64,000 bases of DNA from Oopsacas minuta. Taxonomy: Eukaryota > Porifera > Hexactinellida > Lyssacinosida > Leucopsacidae. Position 1 is the first letter of the stretch. Each line of letters begins with the position of its first letter. Made by a program: the position numbers and the translations under genes. This document shows, one piece after another, positions 13,201 to 28,200 of the stretch. Below the pieces are notes generated by a model. The model saw only the letters and a list, made by a program, of their open reading frames with translations. It made no database searches and was not told the DNA's origin. Location: positions 124,001 through 188,000 of the forward strand of contig JAKMXF010000133.1 of assembly GCA_024704765.1 (NCBI GenBank), in the 5' to 3' direction.

Positions 13201-16200
13201 TCTGATTGGGTGAAATCAACCAATGAAATATGTTACCTCAGAATCAGGTGTTAAAGCTGGCAGAGTGGCATAAGGGGATTCAGAATTTCTGGAAAATCTT
13301 TTCGGTTGTTGTCGAGTATAAATATCTTTTGGGTAATTATCCATTCTACTAGTACTCTAAATGGTGAAGTATAGTATTTGTTGTTTGTTTACTTGTTTGT
13401 TTGTTTGTTTGTATACTTGTTTATCAATTTGTTTACCTCAACTACATCAAAAACAATAGATGAGTTATGTGGGAGCTCGGAGAACACATCGGTAGCAAAA
13501 CTATCATTGTCACTACTCAATTTCCCTCTAGAATACATTTCTAAACAAACAAACAAACAAATAATATTAACAGAAAAGGTGACAACCTGTGTCAACCTAT
13601 CAGATTTGAGGGTGTATTCTGTATAATGATTGGTCAGGACATTCACATAAAGATCTCTCCCTAGTTACGTAACAGATACTTAGGTATTTACCTTCCAATT
13701 CTATAGGTGTCCCTTGAGGGAATAAAAAACAGGTCAGAACCTTCTCTCCATTTTCTAATTCTTTTGGTTCCATTTCTATAAGTGGTCTTGTCTAAACAGT
13801 AAACAAACGAAAGGTGTGAAAATATGATCAATCATATGATAAATAATAACACCAACAGGTGACAAAATTTAACAACCAATAGAATTGCAGGTTATGCAAA
13901 TCCAGTAGCATTCTGATTGGTCTAACTTACAACACTAAAAAGCTGTGAATATATTCATATTATAAAATTCTGTACCCATGGTGCATATCTAGACCCTTAA
14001 ATGTACCAATCAATCAATCACCTAGGTTCCCAAGGACACCCCAAACGGATGTAAACAACAACAAATCTTACCTGATTTTCAATTATCCACAAAGCCAAGA
14101 GCTTTTTCAGTCGAGTAAGCGTGAATGGCATATACTTCAATCTAAAAGTAAACAAATAAGTAAATAATAACAACACATATTAGCATATTGGTTGTTTGTT
14201 TACCTGTTTCCTGATATGTTGACAACCACAAGGTTAGATAGGAATGCTATTTCTCTCGGTAATGTCTGGATATAATTATTTCTAACTGATAATATTCCCA
14301 AACTCAGACACCCAGATATCTAAACAACAAATAAACAACACAAGTAAACAAGCCAACATACAAACAAACACATGTATGTAAAGGTGTGAAGTGGTTTAAG
14401 CTACTTTATGCACAAATAAACCTTGAATTTCAAAACCAAAACAATAATTAAGAAATTATTCAAAGGTGTTAAATATGATAAATAATAATCTTGACACAAT
14501 TGTGACCTGATTGGACCAAAAAACCTCATCGACTCTTCCAATGTGAATATTTGTTTATTAATATTTACAAAATTTCCAGTAATCTTATAATCGAATCATG
14601 AAGTAAAATTGAAACTGAAACTGAAACTAACTTCTTTAGTTCCAGTTACGTGAATATTATTAATAAGCTGATAGCTATATGGACTCCTGTTGTAATGGCT
14701 AATAATGTGTATATTATAGTTACGTAAACAAGTAATAAACAACTTCAAAATAAACAAATCGTTTAAGAAATCAATAACATGTGTTTGTGTTTGTTTGTTT
14801 GGTTTATATTATAAGTAAACAAACCTCAGTTGTGACTTCAATAAGATCATTGTTGTCAATATTCAAGTTAATAAGATGTTTGAGAGATCCAATTGAATAA
14901 GGAATATCCTAATACACAAAATATAAACAAACAAACAAACAAACAAACAAACAAATAAACAGACAAACAAATAAACAAACAGACTAACAAACAGACAAAC
15001 AAATAAACAAACCTATAAAAAGAAACAAACACACAGTCAAACAGACTAAAATCAGACAAACAAACACACCTTTATCTTATTATCAGCTACAGATAGTTCT
15101 TCCAAATATCTCATCCTAAAGTGGTAACATCAATAAGGACAATTTAGCCCCATTAAGTGACACAATTTGTGCCACTAATATGCAAGTAAAACTAGTTATA
15201 TATTATATAAAATTATGAAAGCAAATAATGAAAATTCTAAAATTAGTAACAAATATGAAAATTGATTTGATAGAAAAATTTCCCTAAAAGGAAAAATTAA
15301 TATTCACGCGTAAATATATAAATGAATATGATTTGTAAATAACAACAAGATTCATTTTCTAGAAAAAAGTCAGTATAGTTTCAGTTCCAGAATAATAACG
15401 CAACAAACAAACTTTACCTTCCAATTCCTTTGGGTAAAGAATTCAGATGGTTGTTATTTACTTGAAGATTATTCATATTGTTTAGCGTACCTGAAATAAT
15501 AATAAAATAAAAAGTGGCACTGCTGAATGCGCCACATAATTGTGTCACAAGAGGTGTTTTGTCAAAACTCTAGCCTCAGGCCAGATGGTCACAAATTACA
15601 GATTTAAACATATCGGGAATGTTTAAGCGCCATTTTAACATATTTGGCGCCACAATATATAGAATAGGCGGGGATTACTAACAAATAGCCTCAGGTAGGC
15701 TCTGTATGTAATTATCTGATAGGTGCAAATCAGTGAGAGAAGTCCAGCCGTCAATTTCACTTGGTAGACATTCCAATCTATTTTTAGACACTTCCAAAAA
15801 CTTCAAATTTGATAGATAACACATATCCTAAGAAGAAACATTCTTTGATTAACCATAGCAACCGTGTGTACTCTCGCTATGTACAGTATATAAATACCCT
15901 TGGTAGAGACTTGAGGTTGTTGGAATCGACCCATAGTTCCTCTAAGGAGGTTAAGTGTCCGATTACTGGGCTCTAGAGAACAAATTGGCGGGATATTAAG
16001 TGTGAAAATGAATTCCAATTGGTAAAGTGGATTTGGAGAATGGACATCTGAAATTCCTTTAGAATTCCATAATCCTAATTGGTATCCAAGGAAAGAGAGC
16101 CTATTAATTAAACCGTCCAATCAACTTACAAGGAATGTCAGCTGATTATTTCCTATATCTAACCTCTTCAGTAAAGTTAAACTTATCAGAGATCTAAAAA

Positions 16201-19200
16201 TAGAATTATATTACTTCTAAAATTCTATAAATATCATTCACATATTTGTCAGGTCGTACAGCTGATAATAAATATGCCATAATTCGACCACTAGAGGTGT
16301 GATAAATTATACATATATGGGATTTCAATTTTTGACAATGAGTACCTTGGAAGATCGGTCAGATTATTGTCCCTTGCTTCTAAAATTAGTAGATTTGACA
16401 ATCTAAAAATAGAAATAAGAGTAAATAATAATAATAATATGGGACAACAAGTAGACTCCACTTAACAGAGCCACAGGCACACCTTTCTTCAGGTTAATTG
16501 GGTCAAAATAGCCTCTGGTCCAGATGTGACCCTATTAAGTAAAGTCTAGTGAGGGTTTAGACTACATTACTATAGTGACAGAATTCCATTAATACAATTT
16601 GGTAACTAGATAGATTGGTTATGTGAATTCCCATTAATATGCTAATAAGCACTTTCTGAATCAATTATAGTAAACAACATACAAATAAACAAACAAACAA
16701 GCAATAAATACATGAGTAATAGCAATTGGAAATGTGATTAATATGTGCTTAATCATATTTTCACACTTGTTAAAATATTGGGCTAGCCCACTCTCCATGG
16801 AACAATTTTGTGGGTCAGTTCCTGCGACATATACAATTGCGACAAAAGGAAATTCCAAAAGTGTGAACTTGCCATAAAAAGCACAAATCATGAAGCATCA
16901 AATATTATATTATATTATTTATGAATAAGGAATTTTGACACTTAGCGAAGATTATAGTTTTGCAATAAATAATATTTTGTAAAATTTATCAAATCTTTAA
17001 AGTTCCAAAATTCACATATTTGATTAAAGCAAATTTCTTTGAAATATTTCAAAGCAAAATTCCCCTTTAAAGATATATCAGAAAAATTATAAATATTTAC
17101 ATTCCTAAACGACAACTCGTTGCTAAGGGCATTCAAGACTATGCCATCACTCCACATATGGAACTGTGCCACTATAACTTTGGCGTTGTATAAGTATAGC
17201 ATAATTATAAAAATTCTAATTCGAAAGTGATAGAATTAATCACATATAAATCACCCGCTCAAATCTATTTTTAGATTGGTTAATAAACGAAGAGTTAGAA
17301 TACGAATCAGGAAATTTGATTGGTTAGCTAAAACCTCGGAATAATAGCTATTGGAACTGAAACTATGTTGATAAATATAGACAAATAATGCAAAGTGAAA
17401 GTATAAACAAATTTAATATAAATAAGAGAATACACATGAAAATAATAAGATAAACAACAACAAACAACAAAATGAATATTTTCAATTTACTGAAAGATGG
17501 CGCCAAAAACTATCTACACAAACAGCCAATCGAATCTCTGATTGATGACGGAAAACTTGGAAAGATCGACGGACGCAGGAAACTTCCAAGAATTTTGAAA
17601 AATTCGAATATAACCGAAGCGGAAAAAGAACTTGTTTACAAACGTAAAAAGCGAATAAATCAACAAAACGCGTTAAAAGCATTCAGACAACGAGAAAGGG
17701 TCTCATTTCGGAGATTGGAATGTGAGATCTCCCGTAAAAAACAAGAAAAATTAAAACTTGAAAAGGAAATTAAAGAACTGACAAAAGAAATACAACAGTT
17801 GGCAAATATGATTAATTAGATTATTGTTTGTGTAAACAAAGTGTGTATATAGAGTAAACAAATTAATTTTTGTTATAAATATTCTCTGACGTAATTATTC
17901 ATTTGGTAGGAGTAATTGAAAGGTATAGCTATATAATTATCACACCTTACAAAATATGAATGCTACTCCTCAAATACAGGTACAAATTGGACCACACCCC
18001 TGTGCCAATGGAACCCTTGGTGATACACAAATCTCAAAATTTGTAGGAGGAGGAGGCACACAAAAGGTGTGAAATAGTATAGAGACTCCATGGGTGAAAA
18101 TTGGGAATATGAATAATTCTGGAAAATATTAATTTTGAGCAAACAATTTGATTACTGAAACTGGAACTGAAATATATATAAAAATAAAATTCAAAGAATA
18201 TTTACAAATTAGCTAATAATTACATTTTTGAAGCCTCACATTTACAGCCGGAAAATGTGTAAAAAGTAGCTATTTATAGAAACTTAATTTCAGTTCCGTA
18301 TTGATTAAAATAAAGAGTTCGTGTGTATAAGAGACAGCTTTCACTTAAGTATTCGATCACATATTTTCATGTTTCCTAGCAACCATGAAATATTTCAAAG
18401 CAAATTTCTTAAAGTATTTTTGTCTAAAATTAGAAGCAAAGATTTCCAAAACTTTTTAAGGGATAGTAACTTTATTAATGACACTTCGTGATTGCTGTTA
18501 ATTGGAGTTGAGGTGAACTAAGGGGGCAAGAGGTGTAGCATATGCAGGGCCGTAGCCACTGGTCAGGTTGGTCAGGTTCAGCGTGCCAAGTGAATTCAGA
18601 AAAATATACGTAGAAACCAAGGTTGAAACAGTTTTAACCGAATATCAGTATTCATGAATAGTAGCTCAACCGAATACTGGTAATATTCGGTTGGAGGGGG
18701 GCAACCTTGGTAGAGACCAACTATATTAAGGAGCATTTTGAATCCCTTAATGACTCCAAACAGGTTTTAATTTGGTTTTACAAATGCCATTAGCTAACAA
18801 CTTTTTATTAATAATCATTAAGAAATGTAGAAATATTAACGCTTTCGTGTTTGTAAACACTAAACTATAATCACTATCAGAATGCAATTAACAATCAAAG
18901 CATTATTTCACACAGGATTGGAGGTTAACCCGGGTTAAATAGGTTTAGCCCGGCCCAGTAGGGTAACACCCGGTTAAATTGTAAAGACAGTAAATACTCA
19001 AAGTCTTCATAAATACAGATCTGTAATCGTATAATTGACCCGTTATGGACAAGTGGCAGCTATACAGAGGTCGATTTGTATTGAAACTTGATCCATGTGG
19101 CTTTAATGGCAGGTGACACAGAGGTGGCATGAGCCACTGTATTACAACAAACCATGGATAATATAAATCGATTGGATTTGAATAGGGGGCCAATTGGACA

Positions 19201-22200
19201 GATGGACAAGTGTTTGAAGAGCATATTTGGCCTCTGAATATTTTCGGGGCTACTGCAAATTACCAACAAAACAGCTGTCAAATTATCAACAAGTATTTCA
19301 ATGGCCAATTTTGACATCAATAAAGATATTTTTGAACCAGGGATTAGACAATGGTAATACAGTCAAGTACGTTTAATGGAGACATATGGCTTCCAGCCCT
19401 TTATGTCCCAATAAGGAGCGGTCTCAGGAATTCGCACACCCGGGACAAAATCTTATGATATAATGGGCAGTGGTTGTCTGAGGATCTAGCTGACAGGGAC
19501 AGGATCTACTCTGAGACCGCCCCTTGTCCCAGTTAACCCAAAATATTTAGTATTAACTATAATTGAGGTTATTCTGTTACACTAAATGAAATATATCCAA
19601 TTAGTGAGCTAAAAATAGTAACAAGTCAGCAAACTTACAACGGGCGTTCAAAATGTTCCCGACCTTGGTCATAGAATTTGAAGACAGAGGATATTATATT
19701 ACATATCTGTATTCATAACAAACTTTATTCTATTATCTATTCAGAACTTCTTTAACTTTCATCATATCGCCAATAGAAAATTTCTCAGTTTTAACTATCT
19801 TTGTAGTTTCCAGATTTATGGCTTCAAATTTGAAATTGGATCAAGGGATACTATGTCAGGATTCGCACGCTTCTTGGTATTGGGACGAAGGATATTCTCA
19901 TTGACTTGGAAGTCGTTTATGGAGATGCTAGCCTTTCATATACTACTGTAAAGGAGTGGACCAAGCGGTTTCGCGAAGGACGAGTCACTGGAAGATGAAG
20001 AACGAATCGGGCGTCCCGAATCCGCCGTCACTAGCAGTAACACCTCTGAAATTCGCTGGAGTGGAAGAAGATCCTCACATCGCTGTTGAGGAGTTAGCTA
20101 TGAGTGTAGGGATCTCAACGGGAGCTGTTCATTCCATACTTATGGATGAGCTGAAAGTTAGAAATTTGTTCGAGGTGGATCCCGCATTCCCTTACAAAGG
20201 ACCAAAAGGGCCGTCGGGTAACTTGTGCAAGAAAAATGCTCTCCGAGTATAAAGACTCGGATCCAAGAAGCCTGGCAGAAATCATTACTGGTGACGGGAC
20301 TTGGATAAGATACGACGAGCCACTATCCAAAGAAAGAAATAAGGTATGGGTCGTAAAAGGTGAGGCGCCTCCTCTCAATCCTAGGCCGGACTTCAGAGAT
20401 CAGAAGGTCCTGTACTCAATTTTCTTTCATGCACATGGCCCAGTTGCCCAGATTATAATACCAAAAGGGAAGACAAATACCGGGGACTTTTATACCAGCA
20501 GTTGCCTCTCAGAAGTAGAAAATTATTACTGGGAGCGGAAGCCAAAGTCTGGACCGCGGGGCATGCGATTATTGCACGATAATGCACGGTCACATAAACT
20601 AAGCTCGTAAAGTCAGAGTTGAATAGAATGAGAGTTGTCGAGCTAGATCACCCATCCTACTCACCTGATCTCGCACCTTGTGATTTCTGGCTCTGTGCAA
20701 AGTTGAAAAAGAACCTTGCAGGCAGGCATTTTGATACCAGAATCGACCTAAGGAACGTAATTTGGAGATCCCTAAAAGAGATCCCGCCTGGAGACTATAA
20801 AAAGTATGTTTCTAATGGCTAGAACTTCTACAACGAGTCATAGACGTTAATGGTGATTATCTCCAGAAAATATCCCAATTGTACATGTATATTCTGTATA
20901 GTTACAATATCAGGGTTCTATCTAGGATGTTAAATTTGGGAGGGGAAGCTTTGAAATCCCTAGTACCCAATTATCAAAATATTACAACCTTGAAGTAAAC
21001 ACCAAACCTTTAATTTAATTCCTAATAATGAAGATTTCCCATTTGTTATTTATTTACACTTCAAATAGTATTTTCACAATGAATTGATATTCTAATAATT
21101 TATCAATTGTATAATATATTGCGATTAATAGTACATTTTATGAGATTTTTGGGGGGGGAAGCTGAAGTGTTTGGGGAAGAAGCTTCCCCCCCCCCCCCCC
21201 CCCAGTAGATAGAACCCTGAATATATGGGTAGGGTCGGGAACTTTTTGAACTTCCGTTGTAGATATTGAGCGCCTAATCCCCCGCCAAAAAATTATCATT
21301 ATTGACTAATAATGACAAACAAAAGTTATTAAAACAATAAATATTGGATAAAAGCAATAAACAAATTTGCATATTTTCGCAATGATGATATGCATAAATA
21401 TTCCAAATTGGAAAAGTATAAATACTACAAGAAATGAAGAAAATAATAAATAACAAACAAATATACAAACGAAATGTCTGAAAATCGTAAAGAATGCGAG
21501 TTGAAAAACAAAATTAGAGAGAAACAAGTTCGAAAGGCGGGAAACACCTTCAAAACGAGCGGGCAACATCAAACTATTGCTTACAGATTATTTAAAGATA
21601 TACTTTCTCTAAAAATGAAGAAGCGAGAGTTTCAAGAGGAGAAGACTAAACTCGAGGAAGAGATTAGTTTCTATCAAATGGAACTAACAAGATTGTCTTA
21701 TGATAATTCTGGTTCACAAAACCAAATGGCAATGCATAGTTCATATAACACCCAACAAAGTTCATGTACCTACTCTCCGCCAATCAGAATGGATTCTCAG
21801 TTTTACGAGGACACAAGCCAAATAAATTTTGAGGATATACTCAGACAAACTTTAGGTGACAATATTTAAATTCATATATATTTCTGTGTTAATCCTGTGA
21901 ATACTTAAAGTTGTATATTCTTGTCATAAAATGAAAAATTTTTGCTGCAAAACTTTGAATTATATTTCAATAAAAACAAAGTAGATTTAGCATAACCCCG
22001 CTTAAAATTGTGTAACACCCGCCAGCCCGCCTAAATTATACAATTCGGGGGAAAGCCCGCCTAGAATGAAATGCTCCCGCAACTATAACAAATATGGAAT
22101 GTTTCTATGTACAGTAAACTCCGCTACAAGAGCTACCGGTTAATCCGGCTAATTGAATGTACAAATAGTAGTGATTATACATATTCTAACACCTTTCTGA

Positions 22201-25200
22201 TACTGAAATAAACAATAATACAAATTCACATAAATTGTGAGAGACAAATAAACAAATATTTATGAATAACATGGATAAAGCATAGGTGTGAAAAGATGAA
22301 TATTTAAGTGGTAAGGTATACTTTATATTGCTCCGTTTCATGGATTAGTTGTTCTCTTAAGTCAAACCAATATTTTCTTTCATTAATTAAGCGAGAAATG
22401 TCCCGCTTAAGACAAATAAGTTCTTGACGAGATTTGGCGCGAAATTTCTTCGTAGCTTTTTGGCGGTTCAACTTGTCGCGGACATTTCTAATATGCACTT
22501 TGACCTCTTCTGGGATATCTGAACTGTCTAGAATCCGAAGAAGCGCGGTTCGACCCTTTAGCGCGGCTAATTTATTAGTGTCGATGAGTTCTGGAATTTG
22601 GGCGGGTAATAATCTCCACCAATTTGGGATTAAAATGGCTTGTATACTTCCAAGTTGTTGTTCTGAAAGGTAAACACTCATTTGTTTTGTTGTTGTTATT
22701 GTTGTTAGAAAATATTGAAATTGATTAGTATAAACAAGTTGAAAGTTTTTATAGGAAAAATTCTGCATGATAATAATCACGCGTAAAGTAAACAACAACA
22801 AACAGGAAACTACAGTCAATAGAAACCATATTCACTGATCAGAGGACATTTAAGTGAGAATAAATCTAAAAATAGAATTCATGATTCATTTTAGCGCCCA
22901 AATTCAGACTTATTTTATGCGCCAAATAATCAATGAAGTGGGTAAATCAGCCACTATTTTCACACCTAACAAAGCATCAACATTTTGATGTAGTTATTTT
23001 TAGAACGGTGATATTAATATTAATATATATGAGAAAGCAATTACTAATAACTGTAAGGGATAAATCTTGACGAAACTGCGACAAAATATGAAACTACAAG
23101 TGGCACAATCGAAGACACATTGCGAATATGTAATCACAAATAAGTAATGATATATCTCTGTAATTCATTTATAAATATTACCAATCACGGATATACAACA
23201 ACCATTTTGGGGTCATATTTGGCCCATTTTAGCCTCCGATTGAGACAAAATACGCCAAACACAGGAGAAGGGTTGCTATGTGTGTGGAATGTGATCAGAC
23301 CCCTAGAGAGGAGGAGAGGAGGCCATTAGGCCTGTTCCTCGATCTCTAGGGGTCCAAAAATATTGCATCGAATGTAATGAGTATAAAATGGAGAGAGGGA
23401 AATTCCAAATTACATCATTAAAATTACGAACAATGAAATTAGCAATTAATAATATCAATATGAAACTATAATGTTATGGATATGGAACTTAATCAGTGCT
23501 ATATTTATATGCGATAAATCAAATTACAGAATAAGCAAATGAAGAATAATCATATAATATTTAAGGGAAACTTTCTTGGAATAGTCAGTAGAAATGTGGA
23601 ATAAAGTGTCGCTTTATTATTGCCACAAATATCCGGGACACTTTTTGAATAAACAATATGTTATATGATATGTCAATAAACACAAACAACAATCAATAAG
23701 CAAAACAAATTCTTTTGTAATTATTATATTTTAAGATCGAAAATTTGGGGATTAGCTATTCATGAAGGCGATTCAGGGACGACAGGTGGGACTCCAGAGG
23801 GTCTATTTCAGTCTATAGGTTAGGAGGGAGTCTAAGGTGTAAAATGGTATAGGTACACAGGTGGAAAGGGTTGGGAACCGCTCCCAATATGGATTTACAA
23901 TCCTGTCGAAAAGTGGCTTGTGCTCTCTGATTTAAAGTGACACCTTAACAGGCATAATATTTCAATTTAGTGTCAGCTAGGTGGTTTACCCTCTTAGAGG
24001 TGGCGTGTTGATAATCCACCAAAATTCCAGAATTGTACTTTGAATAAAAACAGACTCCACGAGTCTTTGTTAAGTAATTAATATCTTGGATTGTTATAAA
24101 TTTAGTATCTTTTAGTTATATTACCAAAGTGTTAAGAGTTCATAAATATCCAGAGCTAATAGTTCAAATCTTTTGGAAGTGAAGTGTGAACTCAAAATTA
24201 GAACAACAAATATATTTGTAAATAATATTATAGAAAATTATGTAAACAAAAATATATGAAAATATATCAATGAACCATGGACAATTGGAGAAGGTGTTAT
24301 CAAAGAATTCATAGGGCAAATATGGTTCCTAACTGAGTAGGGAGGGGAGGGCAATTCCTATGAGCCCCTTTTTCTCATAAAACAGCTGATAATGTATAGA
24401 AAAAGGTGTGAAATTGTACAAAATAATAAATTTCATATATGACTCACCTCCCAATAGTGTCAGGCAGAACATCTAAGTAAATATCATTTATGTATAGTTC
24501 TTGTAAATAATGAAGCTGTGTGAGGTGTTCTGGAACTCTAAACAACAATAAACAACAATAAACAACAATAATACAATGACTAACAAAGGTTTATACTGGA
24601 CCAATCAATTCACATTCTCAGATAGGTGTTAAACCATTATGTAAATTGGACCAATAAAATATCAGGGTAACCCTCAAATCTGATAGGTCAGACACACTAT
24701 CTCAGAGAATATGTGAATAATTCGCTTGGAAATTTACATATGCTTAATTCACACCATTTTACACACTCATATCAAATTTTGTAGCTGTTACCACTTCCTC
24801 AATAATGAATAAACAAACAAACAAACAAATAAATAAACAAAGTATATACTTACCTGCCAAGAGGATTCACAGATAATTCCAAAGCTTCAAGAAAGGCGCA
24901 ATGTTGTATCGTATTAGGAAGACAGGTGAGAGCTAAAACAAATAAACAAACAAGTAAACAAATAACTGAAGATATTTGTTATATTTTATTAATAAAATTA
25001 ACCATGAATAAACGAGGATTTTAAAATATGGACCATGGATAATTGAAGAAAATATCTTTAAAAGTGGCACACCCATTTAACACCTAATCATATCCATTAT
25101 TAACAATAAATATATAAGAGAAATGTTGATAAATAAATTCTACAAAATATGACAAATTAATAGATCAAAAGGTGTCTGGGAGGATTTCCATTTATGGAAG

Positions 25201-28200
25201 TATACCAAATACTTTTCATAGCAAAATGGAAAGAATTTCCAAATTTTTGAATGTTAAATGCGTTTGAATTTTTCAAGCGAATTTCCTCAGAAATTAATTT
25301 TCGTATTTCAATCAAAGAATTTGGATTTTTATAAAAGTTAACTGCAATATTTTTGTATTCAGAAAAGGTGTTTGCTATTAATTCGGTTCTATTTATACTT
25401 TTGAGGAAACTGGCGCCTACTCTACCAGCTAATGAAACTCCACGCTTTGTGAGGATAGGTAATCCTCTTGACAACATTTCTGCCGCTACGGTATGCGCGT
25501 TATAAGGCGATGTATCTAAAAATAGATCACAGATATATGGCGCGTATTTCAGATAATCAGGTCTAGATAGCGGCTGTGAGATCAGAATTTGATTGGTCAA
25601 TCCTAAAGCATTGGATTCGTTATGGATAAATCCCACGCTTTCTATTGGTCGAGAAATTAACCATAGAATTGCATTGGAAGCGTCCAATAAAATTTCTGAC
25701 CAAATTTGGAAGGTTTTTGGAGAAATTTTGGACAATTTTGATAAACAACAATAAACAAATTTCCCAGCGGGTATTTTTAATTGTTGTTGTTGATGTGATA
25801 TCTCCATACTTGTAGGTTTGTTTATCTCATAAAGAGGAGCTGGAAAGTAGGGCGGGGGGAGTAGAATTAATTTCTCAGCAAACTCATGGTCCGATTGGTC
25901 CAATTCACACGCTTCTGGATCGCATATTGTATAATCAATAACAGAAGGGTCTCCGTAAGACCCTGGATAACCTAAATAACTAATTTGCAAGGGCGCCGGT
26001 CGACAGGCGAATATTTCCCCGCGCGCTCCAACCGTGTAACCCATCAGGTCAATAAGAATGTCAATTCCATCGTGCATGACAACCTCAAGGATAGAAGGAA
26101 TGTCTAAATCTGAAATATCTCTGAAAATATTCACAGAATTCTGAATGTTTTTGGTCCACGTGTCGTGTATTGGATTGAGAGAGTATGCAAATATTTGAGT
26201 ATCATTCTGGTTGCTAAGGTAACGGAATAAAGGTGCTAGAATGTGGCTCGCTGGATGATTGTTAAAATTAAAACTAACAAAGCCTATTTTCAAAATGTCC
26301 AGAACTCTGTGATTTGATTGGTTCTCATTCCTATGTTTGGCGGTTAATTTCCGTTGCTCAGCCAATGAAATTGCGAGTTTCTGTGAGCTAATAAACGCGA
26401 TTTCTTTCAATAATTCAATTGGCAAATCAAAAAATAGTAAATTTCCTGGAGAATTGCATTGCTGTCTGTTTTCCGATGAGATAACGAAAGAATTTTCAGA
26501 TTCTATTTTTAGAATACGCGCCAAATCGGCTATGTCATTTTCATAATTTTCCCAGTCACATAAATGGCGCCTGACATTTATGAGCTTACATTTTGATTGG
26601 CTGTTGGTTGGATCGAGGTTTAGAGCATTTTCTAAGGCAACAATAGCGTTCTTGAATCGGCCAATGGAAATACACGCGGCACCCATAACCACGTGGCCTT
26701 CTAGGAGGTTTGGGTCGATTTTCACACCTCTGGTAGCTAGGGAAAGTGCTTTGGAATGCTCACCATTTGCATTATAAATCACAGCCGCATTAATCAGCGA
26801 TGGAACGTGGTTTGGATCAATTCTGAGTGCCCTTTCGTAATAATAAAGTGATTCTATTTTATTTCCAATTTCAAATAAAGTACTTGCTAAGTAGGTGTTA
26901 GATTCTAAAATATCATAAATTGACACCCATTTTCTAGCGATTTTAAGCGCGTCAAAATATCTTTTTTGAGCGAAAAATAAAGTTATATAAGTTTGAAATA
27001 ATTGAGTAGAATTTGGGAATATTTTCATAGCATTATCTAATGTAGATTGAGCTGCATTCCAATCACCAAGTTGTATATGAATGGTTGCTAGGTTCTGGAA
27101 TGTGTTAGGCGTTTGGTTATCCAATAAAGCCATTTCAAAACATTCCAAGGATTCCAACAGCCTATTTTGGTTGTGAAGGTGTAGACCTGCTTTGGTGAAT
27201 CTTCTATCGATTGCATGTGGACATTTTGTGAGAACAGAAGTGTGAAAAGTGGCACAAAAGATGACCACAAATAAATATACTAATATGAACATAACTAAAT
27301 TCTTTTATTCAAACAGGGATATTAAAAATAGCAGGGGTTTATCTAAGTGCAGCCATGAAGTGCACAAGTCGAGCGTGAGACCAAATTTGACAGGATCAAC
27401 CAGCCCAAGAGAGTCCCACAGAGAAAGGACAAAGTTATTTGCTAAACTCCTGAATTTCCAAGTTCCCATCCATAAATAGCAATTTAGGGACAAAGTTGGG
27501 GGGGAAAGGCGAGTAAACCGGCAAATACATCCGTGATTCCGTATAAACAATACCGGGATAATTCTGGGATTTCGGTAGGTGTGGGAAGTATGGTATACAG
27601 TGGAGTTCCCTAAAAACGGACAACACCTCTACAACGGACAAGCTTGTGGAACGAAATAAGTTTAAAATATATGCGAATAAACTTTAAGCAATCTTTGAGA
27701 AGCGGACATCTCACCTACAACAGACACAATATAATGCCCGAATGTGTCTGTCATTGGGAAAGTCCTCTGTAACCAAAAATGTAAATATTCAAATATTTCT
27801 GGTTTCTTGGATTTGGCAGGAGGCGAGCCACACGTGTCCCACATCCACCATGACCAATAGGACCTGTTCCAGTTGTGCCAGTTCTTAACTAATTATCAAA
27901 ATAGCTATTGCAATAATAGGTTGCTATGGTTATTCACATGAAAATGGCATTCTTAGAATTCTCTCAAGAAATCATAAGTGACATTATTAATAAATTTGAT
28001 AAGAGACACAATGACTATGATCTCATTCAGGGTTTGTAGAACTTCAACCTATCAAATGATTAGTTACGAAAATAGACATGTCATATTGTGCCATACAAAA
28101 GTGGCACAATATTACGCGCCATAATTTTTACAAATAATTAATACAAACAACCAAAAGAATTTCAGTTTGATGTAACCCTCAAATCTGATTGGTGGACACA

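Larger units (their letters stand above)
19638..21259 (+). mobile_element. Mariner (Tc1/mariner superfamily) transposon, inactive
   Basis: Inverted ends about 30 bp long: left CAACGGGCGTTCAAAATGTT; the right end reversed reads CAACGGAAGTTCAAAAAGTT. Each end is flanked by TA (19636-19637 and 21260-21261), the target duplication of this superfamily. The inside holds a broken mariner transposase and, near the right end, a nested 309-bp MITE. It sits in the large LAP intron. Confidence 0.9.
16406..24448. other. ~8 kb LAP intron: contents
   Basis: This intron lies between the LRR exons ending near 24449 and starting near 16400. It contains three small bZIP-like genes, a dead mariner with a nested MITE, a palindromic MITE (18616-18711), a short MITE (16456-16550) and a stretch with Tn5-end identity (18322-18337). 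The rest (about 16550-17470, 17820-18310, 18712-19637 and 22682-24448) is AT-rich with no coding signal that I trust. Confidence 0.65.

Noticed and set aside
20115-20378. Minus-strand frame across the mariner
   Set aside because: Shadow of the transposase reading frame on the plus strand.
27305-27550. Overlapping short frames on both strands upstream of the OGT-type gene
   Set aside because: Mutually overlapping, no domain signatures, variable start context.
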